This document shows positions 7,577 to 15,604 of a stretch of DNA of 15,604 nucleotides, in pieces. The notes below the pieces were generated by a model that was given only the letters and a program-made list of their open reading frames with translations, had not been told where the DNA came from and did not search any database. Source of the DNA: Bacteroidales bacterium (GTDB lineage Bacteria > Bacteroidota > Bacteroidia > Bacteroidales > JALTDM01); the NCBI GenBank assembly GCA_026996635.1, contig JALWKH010000227.1, positions 1 through 15,604 on the forward strand, read 5' to 3'. The translations under genes and the position numbers were made by a program. Within the stretch, counting starts at the first letter, position 1, and every line of letters starts with the position of its first letter.

Positions 7577-10500
7577 ATGAAAAATAAAAATAATATGAAA
7601 ACAAAATTTTTAACATTCATTTTTATTTCAATAATAAGCGGATATGTTTTCGGGACCGTTCCGCCGGAGTGGTTCAAAAAGCATAATAAAAGTTTCCATA
7701 CAAAAAACAGTGGTGGTTGTGCTGCGCCGGCATATTCCAGTGTTTTGGAGTTAAATAATGTTAGAACCACAATTCATACCGGAGGTGATATGTGGTGGGA
7801 CCTTTTAGGAAACCCAAGGTATGAAATTCCAAAAGGTTCAGGAAAGCATTCACTATTTTTGGGTGGTATTTGGATTGGAGGAACAGATGTAAATGGTCAA
7901 CTTAGGGTATCTGCTGTAAGATATAGAGCTAATGGTACGGATTATTATACAGGACCACTAATTGTTAGCGGACCTAATCAAGGAACAACAACGCCCGAAG
8001 AATGTGAAAAATACGATAAGCATTTCAGAATAAAAAGATCAGATGTCGCAAAGTTTAGAACATGGATTACTGCATATTTAAATGGGACAACAGATGAGTT
8101 GGGTGAAGAATATGACGGTTATACTATTCCTGATGCTATTTTAAATTGGCCGGCTCACGGTGATGAAGCATTAGGATACGACCATTATTTAGCACCTTTT
8201 TATGATAACAATAATGACGGATATTATAATCCAATGGATGGGGATTACCCGTATTTTGATTTAGATGGAGAGTTACCTTGCGGTACAACGCCTGAAGAAA
8301 GAGTTCCAAGACTATATGGAGATGAAACATTATGGTGGGTTTACAATGACAGAGGTAATGTTCATAATGAAAGTAAGGGGGAAGCAATAGGAATGGAAAT
8401 TAGAGCACAAGCTTTTGCTTTTGCAACCAGTGATGAATTGAATAATATGACTTTTTACCATTATGAATTGATTAATAGATCAACATATACCTTGGAAAAT
8501 TGTTATTTCGGGGTAAATAATGATGCAGATATAGGTAATTATGCTGATGATTATACAGGATGTGATGTTAAACGAGGAATGGGATACGTTTACAATGGTG
8601 ATGAAGATGATGATGGTGCTAAAGGATACGGTAAACATCCTCCTGCCATAGGTATTGATTTCTTTGAAGGACCTTATCAAGATCCTGATGGAAGTGATTA
8701 CGGTGCAAGTGGTTTACCACCAGATGGAGGTGTTAATGCTTGTGATGAAAGCATTAACGGTTTGAATTTCGGTGATGGAAAACCTGATAATGAAAGGTGG
8801 GGAATGAGAAGATTTGTGTATTATATAAATGGAGGAGGAAATCAAGGTGATCCCGAAACAGCAACAGAATATTATAATTATTTAAGAGGATATTGGAAAG
8901 ATGGTGTTAGAATGACTTTTGGTGGAGACGGACATAGTGGAACTGTGGTTTCAGATTTTATGTTTCCTGGACAACCAACAACTGATCCATGTGGTTGGGG
9001 TACCGGAGGAGTTCAAATGGGAGATTGGTCTGAAATAACTGCAGGAAATCAACCCGGTGATAGAAGATTTGTTCAGTCAGCAGGACCATTTACACTTAAA
9101 CCGGGTGCAGTAAACGACTTGACTTTAGGTGCAGTTTGGGCAAGGGCGAATGGTACAGCGTGGCAATCAGTAGTAGAGGTTCAAAGAGCTGATGATATGG
9201 CTCAAGCTCTCTTTGAACATTGTTTTAAAGTAGTGGACGGCCCCGATGCACCTAGTATGAAAGTGATTGAACTTGACAGAAAGTTAGTATTTTACATGTA
9301 TTATCAAAATCCTTCTTCAAATAATTACGGTGAAAAATATGCAGAAGAAGATCCTTTTATAACTTGTCCTTTAGATCCAAATACAGGGGAACAAACAGAT
9401 TGTGACAGAATATACAGGTTCCAAGGCTATCAGGTATATCAATTAAAGGATGCAACATGTTCTGTTAATGATATAGGAGATCCAAGTAAAGCTAAACTTG
9501 TGTTCCAATGTGATATAAAAGATGGAGTATCAAGATTAGTAAACTTTATTTATGACGGCGAACTTGGATATGATGTTCCACAAGAAATGGTAAATGGCGC
9601 AGATCAAGGACTGCAGCATTCATTTGTAATTACTCAAGATGCTTTTGCAGCAGGTGATAAGAGGCTTGTAAATCATAAACAATATTATTTCGTTGCTATT
9701 GCATATGCATACAATAATTTCAAACAATATGATCCAACAGATCCACAAGCCTTAGATGGTCAAAAGAAACCTTATTTGGCAGGACGTAAAGGTGAGGATG
9801 GAGGTCAAATTAAAGTATATGCAGTAATGCCTCATAAAACAGAAAATACACAAAACGGCACGATTCTTAATAGTACCTACGGAGAAGAGCCTCCGATTGT
9901 CCAAGTTGAAGGTCATGGTAATGGTATGAATATAATTGACCTTGATCCTAAAACTGAATCTAAAATATTAGATTTAACTCCCGGACAAAAGCTCGATGAA
10001 GTAACTTATAAAAAAGGATACGGTCCTATAAAAGTACAAGTGGTAGATCCTATCCATTTGAAAGCAAAAGATTTTGTGTTGAAGTTTGACAGCACAAAAT
10101 CAACCGGGCCTTCAATGTATAGTGGGTATATAAATGATGTTAACAATACCAGTCAAATCAGTAAATGGTATGTTGAAGTTGAAGAAGATAATAAAGTGAT
10201 TTGGAGTGATAAATGGATAAGTTTCGCTCCGAATGAATACTTATTGCCTGATTACGGAATTTCTATAAATATTTATCAGGTAACTCCTCCGGGAAGAAAA
10301 ATCGCTACAACAGCACAAGGTTATGAGCCAAATCCGGAAAAACACGGATTTTTAACAGCAAGTATGACTTTCTCTGATGTGCAAAAACAATGGTTGATGT
10401 TCTTGCCTGATCAAGACGGTAATACACCACAAAATTGGATAAGGTCAGGAACACATCAAGAAAGCACAAATGACCATTCTCCATATGATGATTTTTTGTC

Positions 10501-11797
10501 TGGTTCAGATTGGTATGATCCTAATGAAGATTATGAAGGCATATTGAATGGTACTTGGGCACCGGGATTCATGACAGCAACTGACCAATATGTATCATTT
10601 TTACATTATGGTGTAAGGCCGGATAGAGCAAGAACATTTTATGAACAAAACGGTGTTAAATTACAATACAGTTTGCCGAGTATAGATTTTGTTATAACAA
10701 AAGATAAGAGCAAGTGGACAAGAAGTCCCGTGATTGAAACATGTGAATTTGATACAGTTAATGGTCAATTAGTGGCCGGTCCATCTGAAGGTAGAGCTTT
10801 AAAGTATCATTTGAGGAAACATGCTTCAGTTGATAAGTATGGTAGAACAGATAATATTGGTGATGAAAATAATCCGAATTATTCAAATTTCGTAGCTGAT
10901 AGCGGTATGGGATGGTTCCCGGGTTATGCAATAGATGTGGAAAGCGGAATAAGATTGAATATAATCTTTGGAGAAGACAGTAAATATCAGGGAGAAAACG
11001 GTAGGGATATGATTTGGAATCCTACTAGTGATATTTATAGTGATTTGTACTGGTATACCGGCGGGAATGACGGTGATGTTTATTTTGGTGGTAAACACTA
11101 TATTTATGTAATATCAAAGCCGTATTTCGATCCGGATAACACAGGACAAGTAGGATATTATGTGCCGGAATATGATTACGGTAAAACTATTTATGAGAAA
11201 TTGGCAACAGATGATGAGAATGAGATTGGTAAGGTATTTGCAAACGCTGCATGGATAAGTATTCCTCTGCTGAATCCAAACTTTAAAGTATCAAATAGCA
11301 GTGATCCGTATGCATTTATTCAAAGTGATGTAAGAATTAAGATAAGGATGGCAAATCCGTATAGAATAAGTGTAAACGGATATGCAAAAAGTAATCCTGT
11401 AAACGGTAATAGACCGATGTATAGGTTCAGTACAAAAGGACTGGAAGCTGTAACCGATGATTTGACAACAGCACAAGATGCACTTGATTTGATTAGAGTA
11501 GTGCCGAATCCGTATTACGGATATTCGGAATATGAAACGAGTGCTGTAGATAACAGGGTAAGGATAATTAACTTACCTAAGAAATGTACTATTTCAATAT
11601 ACAATGTAAGTGGTACATTGATTAGAAGGTATAAGAAAGACAGTGAACAAACATATCAGGATTGGGATTTGAAGAACGAGTATGGAATTACTGTTGCAAG
11701 TGGTGTATATATTATTCATATAGATGCACCCGGAATCGGAGAAAAAGTATTGAAATGGTTTGGTGCATTACGTCCAATGGACTTGATAGGATATTAA
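7577..11797 (+). CDS. Very large secreted protein with T9SS-like C-terminal domain
   Basis: This 1406-residue exported protein belongs to a Bacteroidota family I recognise only by pattern. A second ATG at 7595 gives a tidier signal peptide (MKTKFLTFIFISIISGYVFG), so the true start may be 18 bases later. The N-terminal half has family blocks: GGIWIGGTDVNGQLRVSAVR (about 95-114), an aspartate/asparagine loop resembling a calcium site (DNNNDGYYNPMDGD, 210-223), NDADIGNYADDYTGCD, an acidic DEDDDG (342-347), YWKDGVRMTFGGDG and FTLKPGAVNDLTLGAVWARA. The last 100 residues, from about 1305 (RVVPNPYYG), form a beta-sandwich like T9SS type A sorting domains, with RVRIINLP, CTISIYNVSGTLIR and ASGVYIIHI. 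After the usual end it adds WFGALRPMDLIGY. It should be exported by Sec, then displayed or released by T9SS. I see no catalytic motif; binding partner of the adjacent receptor is an inference. Confidence 0.85.
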   Translation: MKNKNNMKTKFLTFIFISIISGYVFGTVPPEWFKKHNKSFHTKNSGGCAAPAYSSVLELNNVRTTIHTGGDMWWDLLGNPRYEIPKGSGKHSLFLGGIWIGGTDVNGQLRVSAVRYRANGTDYYTGPLIVSGPNQGTTTPEECEKYDKHFRIKRSDVAKFRTWITAYLNGTTDELGEEYDGYTIPDAILNWPAHGDEALGYDHYLAPFYDNNNDGYYNPMDGDYPYFDLDGELPCGTTPEERVPRLYGDETLWWVYNDRGNVHNESKGEAIGMEIRAQAFAFATSDELNNMTFYHYELINRSTYTLENCYFGVNNDADIGNYADDYTGCDVKRGMGYVYNGDEDDDGAKGYGKHPPAIGIDFFEGPYQDPDGSDYGASGLPPDGGVNACDESINGLNFGDGKPDNERWGMRRFVYYINGGGNQGDPETATEYYNYLRGYWKDGVRMTFGGDGHSGTVVSDFMFPGQPTTDPCGWGTGGVQMGDWSEITAGNQPGDRRFVQSAGPFTLKPGAVNDLTLGAVWARANGTAWQSVVEVQRADDMAQALFEHCFKVVDGPDAPSMKVIELDRKLVFYMYYQNPSSNNYGEKYAEEDPFITCPLDPNTGEQTDCDRIYRFQGYQVYQLKDATCSVNDIGDPSKAKLVFQCDIKDGVSRLVNFIYDGELGYDVPQEMVNGADQGLQHSFVITQDAFAAGDKRLVNHKQYYFVAIAYAYNNFKQYDPTDPQALDGQKKPYLAGRKGEDGGQIKVYAVMPHKTENTQNGTILNSTYGEEPPIVQVEGHGNGMNIIDLDPKTESKILDLTPGQKLDEVTYKKGYGPIKVQVVDPIHLKAKDFVLKFDSTKSTGPSMYSGYINDVNNTSQISKWYVEVEEDNKVIWSDKWISFAPNEYLLPDYGISINIYQVTPPGRKIATTAQGYEPNPEKHGFLTASMTFSDVQKQWLMFLPDQDGNTPQNWIRSGTHQESTNDHSPYDDFLSGSDWYDPNEDYEGILNGTWAPGFMTATDQYVSFLHYGVRPDRARTFYEQNGVKLQYSLPSIDFVITKDKSKWTRSPVIETCEFDTVNGQLVAGPSEGRALKYHLRKHASVDKYGRTDNIGDENNPNYSNFVADSGMGWFPGYAIDVESGIRLNIIFGEDSKYQGENGRDMIWNPTSDIYSDLYWYTGGNDGDVYFGGKHYIYVISKPYFDPDNTGQVGYYVPEYDYGKTIYEKLATDDENEIGKVFANAAWISIPLLNPNFKVSNSSDPYAFIQSDVRIKIRMANPYRISVNGYAKSNPVNGNRPMYRFSTKGLEAVTDDLTTAQDALDLIRVVPNPYYGYSEYETSAVDNRVRIINLPKKCTISIYNVSGTLIRRYKKDSEQTYQDWDLKNEYGITVASGVYIIHIDAPGIGEKVLKWFGALRPMDLIGY

Positions 11798-11825
11798 AAA
11801 TTTTTAAACTTAATATATCAAGATT

Positions 11826-12926
11826 ATGAAAAAAATATTAGGCTTAATAGTAATTATTGCAACAATAGCCGGTACCTCTTATGCAGGGAATGATCAACGT
11901 AGAGGACAGGCCGGTGCATCAGAGCTTTTAATAAATCCGTGGGCAAGAAGCTCAGGAATGGGAGGTGCGAATAGTGCAATATCGAGGGGTGTAGAAGCTT
12001 TGCATCTTAATGTTGCAGGTATAGCGTTTACAAGGTCTACACAGTTAGCTTTTACTCATACCAACTGGCTGGTTGGAAGTGATATAGGAATTTATTCCTT
12101 TGGTCTGACCCAAAGAGTAGGCGAAACAGGAGTATTAGGTTTGGGGTTGACAAGTGTTGATTACGGAGAAATACCTATTACAACTGTAAATGTTCCTGAA
12201 GGTGATTTGGGAACTTTCCATCCGACAAATACTATAATCAATGTGGCTTATGCAAAGGCTTTCAGTAATAGTATTTACGGTGGTGCGAATATAAAAATTG
12301 TTAATGAAGCAATCTCAGACTTGAAGGCAAGTGGAGTAGCTATTGATGCAGGCATTCAATATGTTACAGGAATCGGAAAAAATAAAAAGTTGGGAAAGAA
12401 AAATGAAGATAATCTGGTGTTCGGTATTTCTATGAAGAATTGGGGACCGCCGATGCGATATAGAGGAGACGGTATGTCCGTGAGAGCTACTTTGGCTGAC
12501 GGTAAAACTTTAACAGTAGAGCAAAGGTCTCAATCATTCGAGTTGCCGTCAATGTTGCAAATAGGAGGTGCTTATATTTTAACCTTCCAACAAGAGGTTG
12601 ATACTGTTGAAGAAACTGTTAAGAGAATTCAATATATGAATATTTCCGCAACATTTACTTCAAATGCTTTTACAAAAGACCAATACCGTTTTGGTTTGGA
12701 ATACAGCTACAAAGATATCATAATGGTAAGAGCAGGATATGTGTATGAAAAGGGTATTTTTGATTATGAAACACGAACCACTGTATTTACAGGTCCCTCT
12801 GCAGGTATTTCAATAAATATACCGCTTAATAAGGAAAAAGGTTCAACATTTTCATTGGAATATTCATACAGAGATACAAATCCATTCAACGGAGTGCATA
12901 CAATAGGTGCAAAGGTTACATTGTAA
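11826..12926 (+). CDS. PorV/PorQ-family outer-membrane protein
   Basis: This 366-residue protein has a signal peptide (MKKILGLIVIIATIAGTSYA, 1-20) and a predicted FadL-like beta-barrel. The family signature is near the N-terminus: GASELLINPWARSSGMGGAN (30-49), followed by GVEALHLNVAGIAF (55-68) and THTNWLVGSDIGIYSFGLTQ (78-97). Later blocks are YAKAFSNSIYGGANIKIV, AIDAGIQYVTG and NWGPPMRYRGDGMS, and the chain ends VHTIGAKVTL in amphipathic strand style. PorV itself carries T9SS cargo from the translocon to the attachment complex, and PorQ is a related T9SS barrel. This copy sits 28 bases behind a probable T9SS cargo gene and before a terminator. It may be a specialised paralogue for that cargo, not the housekeeping PorV; the genome-wide set would be needed to tell. 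Family assignment is strong, the exact role uncertain. Confidence 0.87.
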   Translation: MKKILGLIVIIATIAGTSYAGNDQRRGQAGASELLINPWARSSGMGGANSAISRGVEALHLNVAGIAFTRSTQLAFTHTNWLVGSDIGIYSFGLTQRVGETGVLGLGLTSVDYGEIPITTVNVPEGDLGTFHPTNTIINVAYAKAFSNSIYGGANIKIVNEAISDLKASGVAIDAGIQYVTGIGKNKKLGKKNEDNLVFGISMKNWGPPMRYRGDGMSVRATLADGKTLTVEQRSQSFELPSMLQIGGAYILTFQQEVDTVEETVKRIQYMNISATFTSNAFTKDQYRFGLEYSYKDIIMVRAGYVYEKGIFDYETRTTVFTGPSAGISINIPLNKEKGSTFSLEYSYRDTNPFNGVHTIGAKVTL

Positions 12927-12949
12927 AATGTTTTTTGAAATAAAATTTA

Positions 12950-12989
12950 AAACTGCTCATTCGGCTTTATCCGTTTGAGCAGTTTTTTT
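12950..12989 (+). terminator. Rho-independent terminator of the receptor operon
   Basis: AAACTGCTCA (12950-12959) pairs perfectly with TGAGCAGTTT (12976-12985), and the inner loop can add CGG/CCG (12962-12964 with 12971-12973). A T7 run at 12983-12989 overlaps the 3' arm. It begins 23 bases after the stop of the PorV-type gene and precedes the next gene's ATG by 19 bases, so it separates the two transcription units. Confidence 0.88.
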
Positions 12990-13008
12990 ATATAGAAAAA
13001 GTATCAAT

Positions 13009-13773
13009 ATGAAAGGTTTTATCATAGGGATAAAAGAGTATTTTGCAGCAATTGCTTTTACTTTTAGAAACGGAATGTGGTGGGCATATTTAGTTCCTGT
13101 CATTCTCACCGTTTTATTTTTTGTTGTCGGTTGGTTTTCTGTTGATTACCTGCTTGATGCCGCTAAGGATTTTATGATGACAAAACTTGATAAAGATTCT
13201 TTTATATACACTTATTTAGAACCTTTGTTGAGCGGATTACTATGGTTAGTGGTTAAGGTAGGGTTCTTCTTGGTTTTCAGTTATATAAACGGATATTTGT
13301 TGTTGATCGTAATGTCACCGTTGTTAGCTTATTTGTCCGAAAAAACTGAGAAAATTATTACCGGAAATGATTATCCTTTTTCGCTTCAAAAGTTTATTAA
13401 TGATGTGGTGAGAGGCATTTTGATAGGAGTGCGAAATTTTTTGTATGAAACTTTAATAAGTATTCTTTTGTTTGTAATTGTATTGGTACCGGTGATTGGA
13501 GGATTTGTTGCAGTTATGTTGCCTGTGTTAATGTTTTTCGTTTCAGCTTATTTTTACGGTTTTTCTTTTTTGGATTATGTTAGCGAGAGGAGAGGTTACG
13601 GAATAAGAGAAAGCGTTAAATTTGTGAGGAGAAATGCAGGGTTTGCGGTAGCGGTAGGAGGAATTTTCTCGTTTTTGCTGATGATACCTTTTATAGGCTC
13701 ACTTTTGGCGGGAATGGCGGCTGTTACTGCATCTGTAGCTGCATCAAAAGCGTTTGCAGGTGGAAAAGAATAA
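13009..13773 (+). CDS. EI24/CysZ-like inner-membrane protein
   Basis: This 254-residue polytopic membrane protein is of the EI24 family, which includes the sulfate permease CysZ. Hydrophobic segments lie at about 25-45, 72-108 (two closely spaced), 143-182 (two) and 213-246. Family blocks are SPLLAYLSEKTEKIITG (102-118), a central RGILIGVRNFLYE, and YGFSFLDYVSERRGYGIRES followed by VKFVRRN, where the charged loop sits between the last membrane hairpins. CysZ moves sulfate; most Bacteroidota members are not characterised, and no cysteine-biosynthesis gene lies nearby, so sulfate transport is only a possibility. ATG 13009 is preceded by an A-rich leader. Its 3' end overlaps the MqnA-like gene, which suggests shared transcription and translation coupling, but the functional link is unclear. 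Confidence 0.82.
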   Translation: MKGFIIGIKEYFAAIAFTFRNGMWWAYLVPVILTVLFFVVGWFSVDYLLDAAKDFMMTKLDKDSFIYTYLEPLLSGLLWLVVKVGFFLVFSYINGYLLLIVMSPLLAYLSEKTEKIITGNDYPFSLQKFINDVVRGILIGVRNFLYETLISILLFVIVLVPVIGGFVAVMLPVLMFFVSAYFYGFSFLDYVSERRGYGIRESVKFVRRNAGFAVAVGGIFSFLLMIPFIGSLLAGMAAVTASVAASKAFAGGKE

Positions 13774-14524
13774 AAAATATAAAATCGGAATAGTTTCTTA
13801 TACTAATGTTTTGCCTTTCCTTTACGGATTGAAAGATTTGGAAGGAGTTGAACTTATTGACGAGTATCCGTCAAAGCTTGTTTCGGAATTTATCTCGGGT
13901 AAATATGATTTGGTTTTGCTGCCAACAGGTGCCTTGAATAAAGTTGACGGTGCAAAAATCGTAAGTAATTATTGTATAGGTGCAGACGGTGAAGTCGCTT
14001 CTGTTTGTTTGTTTTCCGATTCTCCTTTGGAATCATTAAAAGATATTTATTTGGATTACCAATCAGCGACTTCCGTAAGGTTGTTTAAAATTCTTGCAAA
14101 AAAGTTTTTGAAACAAGAGTTAAATTATTTGCAGACTTCCGATGACGACTACATTGAAAATGTAAATAAAGACTCCGGCATTCTTGTTATAGGAGACAGG
14201 ACTTTCGGGCTTAAATCAAGGTTTAAATATGTTTATGATTTAGCTGAACTGTGGAAACAATTTACAGGACTTCCTTTTGTATTTGCTGCTTGGGTAACTA
14301 AAAAAGATTTGCCCGAAAAATTTTTAGCGGAATTTGATAATGCATTATCAAAAGGGGTGGAAAATATAAATGCAACTGTAGAATATTTTGAGAGTAAACG
14401 AGTTTTGCCGCAAAGAGAGTTTTTGAATGATTATTTAAGTAATAAAATTTCTTATGTGTTGGATGAGAGAAAGAAAGAGAGTATAAAATTATATTTGAAT
14501 TACTTAAATGAATTGGGATTATGA
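13760..14524 (+). CDS. mqnA: MqnA-like menaquinone biosynthesis enzyme (chorismate dehydratase)
   Basis: This 254-residue protein has the periplasmic-binding-protein-like fold of the MqnA/MqnD family. MqnA dehydrates chorismate to 3-[(1-carboxyvinyl)oxy]benzoate, the first step of the futalosine route to menaquinone. IGIVSYTNVLPF (9-20) carries the family SYxN motif. SGKYDLVLLPTGAL, NYCIGADGEVASVCLFS and IYLDYQSATSVRLFKIL follow in the order usual for MqnA, and GLPFVFAAWV is the typical segment in the second half. No ATG is available: I choose GTG 13760, giving MEKNKKYKIG; TTG 13754 is the alternative. Either start lies inside the end of the EI24-like gene (stop 13771-13773), so initiation is probably coupled. 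MqnD is the main alternative, but the SYTN start and the GADGEVASV block favour MqnA. No other mqn genes are in the window. Confidence 0.8.
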   Translation: MEKNKKYKIGIVSYTNVLPFLYGLKDLEGVELIDEYPSKLVSEFISGKYDLVLLPTGALNKVDGAKIVSNYCIGADGEVASVCLFSDSPLESLKDIYLDYQSATSVRLFKILAKKFLKQELNYLQTSDDDYIENVNKDSGILVIGDRTFGLKSRFKYVYDLAELWKQFTGLPFVFAAWVTKKDLPEKFLAEFDNALSKGVENINATVEYFESKRVLPQREFLNDYLSNKISYVLDERKKESIKLYLNYLNELGL

Positions 14525-15604
14525 TAGACACTGCCAATATACCAAATCCTTGTTTTGTAATAGAGGAGGCTAAAATTAAGAGAAACATTAAAGTTTTTGA
14601 ACGCTTGCAGGCTGAAACGAATGTGAAGTTTTTGATGGCACTGAAAGGATTTGCCAACTATAAGGCTTTTGATTATTTTAAGGGTGTGATAAACGGCGCT
14701 TCTGCAAGTTCATATTCCGAGGCAAAGCTCGCTTATGATTATTTATCGCAAGATGTGCATTTGTATGCTCCCGTCTATTTGGAAGATGAGTTGGAGGAGA
14801 TGGCAAAATTTTCCACACACATTACTTTTAATTCTTACAATCAATATGAGAGGTTTTACAACACGGTAAAGCAAATAAATCCTGCTATTTCAGTCGGGTT
14901 AAGAGTAAATCCGGGATATTCGGATGTGGAAACAGAGTTGTATAATCCTGCAAATCCGCAATCACGCTTGGGCATTCCCGCTGAAAGTTTCGATAAATTG
15001 CCAGAGGGTGTGGAAGGCTTGCATTTTCATACTTTATGTGAATCGAAAGATGATGCTTTGGAAAAATTGATTGACAGTTTCGAAGAGAAGTTTGGCAAAT
15101 ATCTTAACGGGCTGAAGTGGATAAACATAGGTGGTGGTCATCTGGTTACGCACAAAGATTATAACCTGAACCGTTTTGTAGAGATAATGAATGAGTTTTC
15201 CGGTAAATATCCGCATTTGACTGTTTATGCAGAGCCGAGTGCTGCTTATGTTTGGCAAACAGGCTTTTTGTTGGCAAGGATTGAGGATGTAGTTGAAAAC
15301 GGAGGAATGAAAACAGCAATTTTGAATGTGTCGTTTACCGCACATATGCCGGATACTTTGGAGATGCCGTATAAACCACGTGTATTGAACGAAACAGAAA
15401 ACGGAAAGTATGTTTACCGATTCGGTGGAAACAGTTGTCTTGCAGGTGATTTTATTGACGGTTTCCGTTTTGATAAGCCTTTGAAAACTGGTGATGAAAT
15501 AATTTTGTGTGATATGGTGCATTACACTACTGTAAAAACCACATTTTTTAACGGAGTAAAGCATCCTTCGATAGGACTTTTGAAGGAAAGCGGAGAATTT
15601 ACTT
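14521..15604 (+). CDS. nspC: Carboxynorspermidine/carboxyspermidine decarboxylase NspC (3' end cut by window)
   Basis: The 361 visible codons encode nearly all of a PLP-dependent fold III decarboxylase of about 375-380 residues; no stop is reached by 15604. It removes CO2 from carboxy(nor)spermidine to make (nor)spermidine in the alternative polyamine pathway. The PLP lysine is K42 in FLMALKGFANY. HFHTLCES (168-175), the phosphate-binding INIGGGH (201-207), AEPSAAYVWQTG (237-248) and SFTAHMPDTLEMPYKPR follow. GGNSCLAGD (302-310) holds the second-subunit catalytic cysteine C306 and D310. The cysteine motif and MPDTLEMP block separate it from lysine and ornithine decarboxylases. Its ATG overlaps the mqnA stop as ATGA (14521-14524), so the two are translationally coupled. 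The partner carboxyspermidine dehydrogenase is not in view. Confidence 0.92.
   Translation, partial: MIDTANIPNPCFVIEEAKIKRNIKVFERLQAETNVKFLMALKGFANYKAFDYFKGVINGASASSYSEAKLAYDYLSQDVHLYAPVYLEDELEEMAKFSTHITFNSYNQYERFYNTVKQINPAISVGLRVNPGYSDVETELYNPANPQSRLGIPAESFDKLPEGVEGLHFHTLCESKDDALEKLIDSFEEKFGKYLNGLKWINIGGGHLVTHKDYNLNRFVEIMNEFSGKYPHLTVYAEPSAAYVWQTGFLLARIEDVVENGGMKTAILNVSFTAHMPDTLEMPYKPRVLNETENGKYVYRFGGNSCLAGDFIDGFRFDKPLKTGDEIILCDMVHYTTVKTTFFNGVKHPSIGLLKESGEFT

Noticed and set aside
14298..14657. Minus-strand reading frame of 119 codons
   Set aside because: It is antisense to the mqnA end and nspC start, with no recognisable domain.
15034..15564. Minus-strand reading frame of 176 codons
   Set aside because: It lies wholly opposite nspC, whose conserved motifs (GGNSCLAGD, INIGGGH) prove the coding strand.
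1..15604. CRISPR arrays, tRNA or rRNA genes, insertion sequences
   Set aside because: No regularly spaced repeats, no tRNA- or rRNA-like segments, no transposase frames or terminal repeats were seen on reading through both strands.

Overview
The window looks like chromosomal DNA of a low-GC member of the Bacteroidota. The evidence is a TonB-dependent receptor with a carboxypeptidase-regulatory-like domain, a very large secreted protein ending in a type IX secretion system (T9SS)-like C-terminal domain, a PorV/PorQ-family outer-membrane protein, A-rich leaders without Shine-Dalgarno sequences in front of the plus-strand genes, and a possible TTG/TAnnTTTG promoter. I cannot name the genus.

Layout. 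(1) 1-317, minus strand: the start of an exported protein with a SPOR-like fold pattern, cut by the window edge. It is the only minus-strand gene and the only one with a plausible Shine-Dalgarno sequence. (2) 454-3693, plus strand: a conserved hypothetical protein, a polyprenol-phosphate-mannose synthase-like GT2 enzyme, and a TMTC-like GT-C glycosyltransferase with C-terminal TPRs. The last is split by a one-base frameshift near 2831-2849. The GT2 and GT-C pair could make and use a lipid-linked mannose donor on the periplasmic side. (3) 3922-12926, plus strand: a three-gene operon encoding a TonB-dependent receptor (1214 aa), a 1400-residue secreted protein with a T9SS-like C-terminal domain, and a PorV/PorQ-family barrel. 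Gaps are 10 and 28 bases, and a strong hairpin/T-run terminator follows. (4) 13009-15604, plus strand: an EI24/CysZ-like membrane protein, an MqnA-like futalosine-pathway enzyme and carboxynorspermidine decarboxylase (NspC, cut by the window end). Both junctions overlap, so translation is probably coupled.

The most interesting unit is region 3. The receptor, the large T9SS-like cargo and the PorV/PorQ-type protein sit next to each other as if the barrel served its own neighbour. That suggests a dedicated cell-surface complex different from SusC/SusD. The function and substrate are not visible in the sequence. The second is the possible O-mannosylation pair in region 2. The third is the left-edge gene, which looks unlike the rest and could mark gene transfer or an assembly join.
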